Positions 41,748 to 44,366 of a stretch of DNA of 44,366 bases are shown here, one piece after another. The notes under the pieces were generated by a model, which was not told the DNA's origin, did no database searches, and saw only the letters and a list, made by a program, of their open reading frames with translations. Source of the stretch: an uncultured Oscillospiraceae bacterium (GTDB lineage: Bacteria > Bacillota_A > Clostridia > Oscillospirales > Oscillospiraceae); contig CAJTTS010000018.1 of NCBI GenBank assembly GCA_910579155.1, positions 1-44,366 on the forward strand. Direction: 5' to 3'. The position numbers and the translations under genes are program-made. Each line of letters begins with the position of its first letter. Position 1 is the stretch's first letter.

Positions 41748-42958
41748 GCAGGATGAAATATGATTTTACCAGCGTGATTGACCGCCGCGGGTTGGACGCC
41801 TTGGCGGTGGACATCGTAGGGGGACCCGGTGGGATGCCTGCGCCCCGCGAGGGCTTTGATATCATCCCCATGTGGGTGGCGGACATGAATTTCGCCACCG
41901 TTCCCACTGTACCCCAGGCCATGATTGAACGGGCAAAGCACCCCATGTACGGATACTTCCGCCCCAGGGAGGAGTATTATGACGCGATCATCCGCTGGCA
42001 TGAGAGCCGCAACGGGGTTGCCGGGCTGACCAGGGAGTGCATCGGCTATGAGAACGGCGTGTTGGGTGGAGTGGTCAGCGCTCTGAACGTGTTCTGTTCC
42101 AGGGGGGACAAGGTGCTGATCCACTCCCCCACCTACGTGGGCTTCACCGGCAGCCTGACCAACAACGGCTACCATATTGTCCACAGCCCCCTGGTGAAGG
42201 ATGAGGGCGGCGTGTGGCGCATGGATCCGGCCGACATGGAGCGGAAGATTGTGGAGAACAAAATCCACGCCGCCGTGTTCTGCTCTCCCCACAACCCCTG
42301 TGGCCGGGTGTGGGAGCGCTGGGAGCTGGAGGCGGCCATGGAGTTGTTCCGAAAGCACGATGTGATGGTGGTGTCCGACGAGATCTGGTCCGACCTGATT
42401 CTGGCCGGGCACAGGCATATTCCCACCCAGTCCGTCAGCGAGGACGCCCGTATGCGCACCGTGGCGCTCTACGCCCCCTCCAAGACCTTCAATCTGGCGG
42501 GGCTGGTGGGCAGCTACCACATCATCTACAACAAGGCCCTTCGGGAGCGGGTGGACAAGGAGTCCTCCCTGGGCCACTACAACAGCATGAATGTGCTGTC
42601 CATGTACGCCCTGTTGGGCGCCTACGGCCCGGAGGGGCAGGAATGGGTGGACGAGTTGCGGCAGGTGCTCACCGAGAATGTGGACTTTGCCTGTGACTAC
42701 ATTGCCGGACGGTTTGACGGCGTGGAGGCAGCCAAGCCGGAGGGGACCTATATGCTGTTCCTGGACTGCACCCAATGGTGCCAGGCCCGCGGGAAAACCC
42801 TGGATCAGCTCCTTCACGCGGGCTGGGACGTGGGGGTGTATTGGCAGGACGGGCGGCCCTTCCACGGCCCCTGCCACATCCGGATGAACCTGGCCCTGCC
42901 CCATGGCCGGGTACGGGAGGCACTGGAGCGGTTGGACAAGCACGTGTTTCATAGCTGA
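41744..42958 (+). CDS. MalY/PatB-type pyridoxal-phosphate aminotransferase (probable C-S lyase)
   Basis: A 404-residue fold-type I PLP enzyme. Motifs are FDIIPMWVADMNFATVP at the N-terminus, HSPTYVGF, AAVFCSPHNPCGRVW, VVSDEIWSDLIL with the ring-stacking Asp, and APSKTFNLAGL with the Schiff-base Lys. This set is typical of MalY/PatB cystathionine beta-lyases. It would split cystathionine or cysteine, linking to methionine supply, and metH lies 16 kb upstream. GTG 41744 overlaps the pilT stop (GTGA) and has GGAGGAT ahead; ATG 41753 is the alternative. It seems a metabolic passenger at the end of the pilus train. Confidence 0.9.
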   Translation: MSRMKYDFTSVIDRRGLDALAVDIVGGPGGMPAPREGFDIIPMWVADMNFATVPTVPQAMIERAKHPMYGYFRPREEYYDAIIRWHESRNGVAGLTRECIGYENGVLGGVVSALNVFCSRGDKVLIHSPTYVGFTGSLTNNGYHIVHSPLVKDEGGVWRMDPADMERKIVENKIHAAVFCSPHNPCGRVWERWELEAAMELFRKHDVMVVSDEIWSDLILAGHRHIPTQSVSEDARMRTVALYAPSKTFNLAGLVGSYHIIYNKALRERVDKESSLGHYNSMNVLSMYALLGAYGPEGQEWVDELRQVLTENVDFACDYIAGRFDGVEAAKPEGTYMLFLDCTQWCQARGKTLDQLLHAGWDVGVYWQDGRPFHGPCHIRMNLALPHGRVREALERLDKHVFHS

Positions 42959-42967
42959 GAGCGGGCC

Positions 42968-42997
42968 TTCTTTTTCTTTCTGTAGAAGCAAAAAGAA
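42968..42997 (+). terminator. Weak A/T hairpin after the aminotransferase gene
   Basis: TTCTTTTT pairs with AAAAAGAA around 14 bases, followed by AGATTTT. It is a possible but weak terminator for the long plus-strand gene train. Confidence 0.35.
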
Positions 42998-43058
42998 AGA
43001 TTTTAGAGTACAAGCAAACAGGTTGCGTCTTTTAGCAAATTAAAAAGAGCGGACGGCA

Positions 43059-43091
43059 AAGGCCGACACTCCGTAAAGAAGTGTCGGCCTT
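43059..43091. terminator. 12-bp hairpin between the convergent genes
   Basis: AAGGCCGACACT pairs perfectly with AGTGTCGGCCTT around nine bases. Reading on the minus strand it is followed at a distance by CTCTTTTT, so it may end the recombinase transcript. The gap is A/T-richer than the genes to its left. Confidence 0.55.
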
Positions 43092-43124
43092 CCGGCTAAC
43101 CTGTAAAGAAATTCTATCTATTGG

Positions 43125-43155
43125 GACGGCGTAGTTACGGTTACGCCGTCTTTTT
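43125..43155 (+). terminator. Plus-strand terminator overlapping the recombinase stop
   Basis: GACGGCGTA pairs with TACGCCGTC (43125-43133 with 43142-43150), followed by TTTTT. It faces the plus-strand gene train and shares its 3' arm with the last codons of the recombinase. Confidence 0.7.
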
Positions 43156-44366
43156 ACGCTGGCCTGAAAGATGTTTCTGGAACAGCTTCTCCATTTCTTC
43201 CGGGGACGGGGCACACCACAGGCCAATGGTGTTATAGTGGATGTCCACCCGCTGGTGCCGCTTGCCACCTACCTTGTCGGGCTTGGCCACCACGATTTTA
43301 TCAATAAACTCGTGAACAATTTCAGGTGTTAACTCCTTTTTCTCTTGCAGTCCAAACCGTTCCATCTGCTCCTGGGCAAACCGCTTTTCATAGACCTGGA
43401 TGTACCACAACAGCCTTTGCAGGCCCTCAAGCAGCAATTCTGCAACCACTTTCTCCCGGATGAAGTGGGCAGAACACACATCGGAATTGCCACGATAAGC
43501 GGAGCAAAAGAAAAACGCCTGTTCACGCTTGTAGTTGTTGGTGGCGCTGTACCCCAGCTTACTGCCGCAGTCGGCGCAGTAGAGAAGCCCAGAGAACATA
43601 CTGACAATGCCCGTTCTCGTGGGCCTGCGGCGGTGCTGGCGGAGATTTTGAACCAGAGCAAAGGTTTCCCGGTCAATGATGGCGGGGTGGGTGTCGGGGA
43701 ATATCTTCCATTCCTCCTGGGGTTTATCCAGCCGCTTCTTCAACTTAAAGGATTGTCTGAACGAGCGGAAATTCACCGTGTCGCCGGTGTACTCCTGCCT
43801 GTCCAGAATAGCGGCCACGGTGGAGGAACACCAGTTGTGTGGGTACACAGGAGGCTTAACGGGGCAGTTCACGCCAATGCTGTGAAGATACTCGCTGGGG
43901 GTCAACACACCCTCAGAACGCAGTTTCTTAGCAATTTGGGTAGGTCCCAGGCCGGACACGCTCATTCGGAATATCCGCCGCACTACCTCCGCTGCCGGCT
44001 CATCCACGGTCCACTTGTTCTTGTCCTCCGGGTCTTTCTTATAGCCAAAGGGAGTGTTCGTGGTCAAAGGTATCCCGGCGTTGCCACGGCTCTGCATGAC
44101 CCTCCGTACCTTATCGCTCGTATTTTTTGCGTGCCACTCGTTGAAAAGGTCTTGCATCGGTACAATATCGCTCACGCCGTTGGCGGTGTCGATGTTGTCC
44201 ATGATGGCGATGTACCGCACGTTCAGCCGGACAAAATCTTCTTCCAAAAGCTGACCCACCACAAGGCGGTTCCGGCCCAACCGGGAGTGGTCTTTCACAA
44301 CGAGGTTTGCCACAAGCCCCTGTTCGGCCAGTTCCATGATCTCCATGAAGGCCGGACGGGTGAAAG
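43141..44366 (-). CDS. Large serine recombinase, 5' end cut by window edge
   Basis: Site-specific recombinase of the large serine (resolvase/invertase plus recombinase domain) family that integrates and excises mobile elements. About 408 codons are present; the N-terminal part with the nucleophilic Ser is outside the window. Visible are the end of the resolvase domain (VVKDHSRLGRN, then YIAIMDNIDT), the recombinase domain (PFGYKKDPEDKNKWTVDEPAAEVVRRIF, then LDRQEYTGDTVNFRS), a zinc ribbon (CADCGSKLGY to FFCSAYRGNSDVCSA), a coiled coil with LQRLLWYIQVYEKRF and a DUF4368-like C-terminus (HEFIDKIVVAKPDKV). The gene is A/T-richer than its neighbours, consistent with transfer. Confidence 0.93.
   Translation of the reverse strand, partial: FTRPAFMEIMELAEQGLVANLVVKDHSRLGRNRLVVGQLLEEDFVRLNVRYIAIMDNIDTANGVSDIVPMQDLFNEWHAKNTSDKVRRVMQSRGNAGIPLTTNTPFGYKKDPEDKNKWTVDEPAAEVVRRIFRMSVSGLGPTQIAKKLRSEGVLTPSEYLHSIGVNCPVKPPVYPHNWCSSTVAAILDRQEYTGDTVNFRSFRQSFKLKKRLDKPQEEWKIFPDTHPAIIDRETFALVQNLRQHRRRPTRTGIVSMFSGLLYCADCGSKLGYSATNNYKREQAFFFCSAYRGNSDVCSAHFIREKVVAELLLEGLQRLLWYIQVYEKRFAQEQMERFGLQEKKELTPEIVHEFIDKIVVAKPDKVGGKRHQRVDIHYNTIGLWCAPSPEEMEKLFQKHLSGQRKKTA

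Overview
The window looks like a GC-rich, Gram-positive Firmicute, most likely a clostridial gut lineage close to the Oscillospiraceae. Reasons: a perfect CIRCE operator ahead of hrcA-grpE-dnaK-dnaJ, AGGAGG-type ribosome binding sites with many GTG/TTG starts, sortases with LPxTG substrates, RNase M5, a short MetH with a separate activation protein, and a MurE with the DNPR motif of meso-diaminopimelate enzymes. The lineage is an inference; no 16S or marker search was possible.

Layout. Positions 1-6297 (minus strand): the class I heat-shock operon hrcA-grpE-dnaK-dnaJ, then murE, which is cut by the window edge. A sigma-A promoter overlapping CIRCE lies at 6321-6380. Positions 6608-10763 (plus): a protein O-mannosyltransferase, a PHP-type histidinol phosphatase, rpiB and a small HELMH protein. 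Positions 10844-14908 (minus): a MATE exporter and a PcrA helicase. Positions 15025-17330: a GNAT acetyltransferase (plus), then a ferritin-like hypothetical and a HAD hydrolase (minus). Positions 17411-21892 (plus): comEC-holA-rnmV and a small membrane protein behind a clear promoter. Positions 21893-22529 hold no gene but several terminators and a candidate minus-strand small RNA. Positions 22530-25554: a MetH reactivation protein overlapping metH.

The most distinctive part is 25819-42958. A promoter, a 20-codon leader ORF and about 280 bases of GC-rich leader precede a run of co-directional genes: a coiled-coil protein, a signal peptidase I, a 1462-residue LPxTG adhesin with fourteen HxHxxxC motifs and a fibro-slime-like domain, a backbone pilin, a class C-like sortase, a second pilin ending in IPQTG, a second and different sortase, a lipoprotein with a transglutaminase-like triad, a PilC/GspF membrane protein, four small single-membrane-span proteins, PilT and a MalY/PatB-like aminotransferase. 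Gaps are short and several genes overlap. Two surface machines, a sortase-built pilus and a reduced type IV pilus-like apparatus, therefore sit in one gene train. The adhesin gene also carries two abutting perfect palindromes inside its coding sequence, and srtC has its own promoter followed by a 16-bp hairpin that covers part of its ribosome binding site.

Positions 43141-44366 (minus) are the 3' part of a large serine recombinase that runs off the window and probably marks one end of an integrated mobile element. No tRNA, rRNA or CRISPR array was seen.
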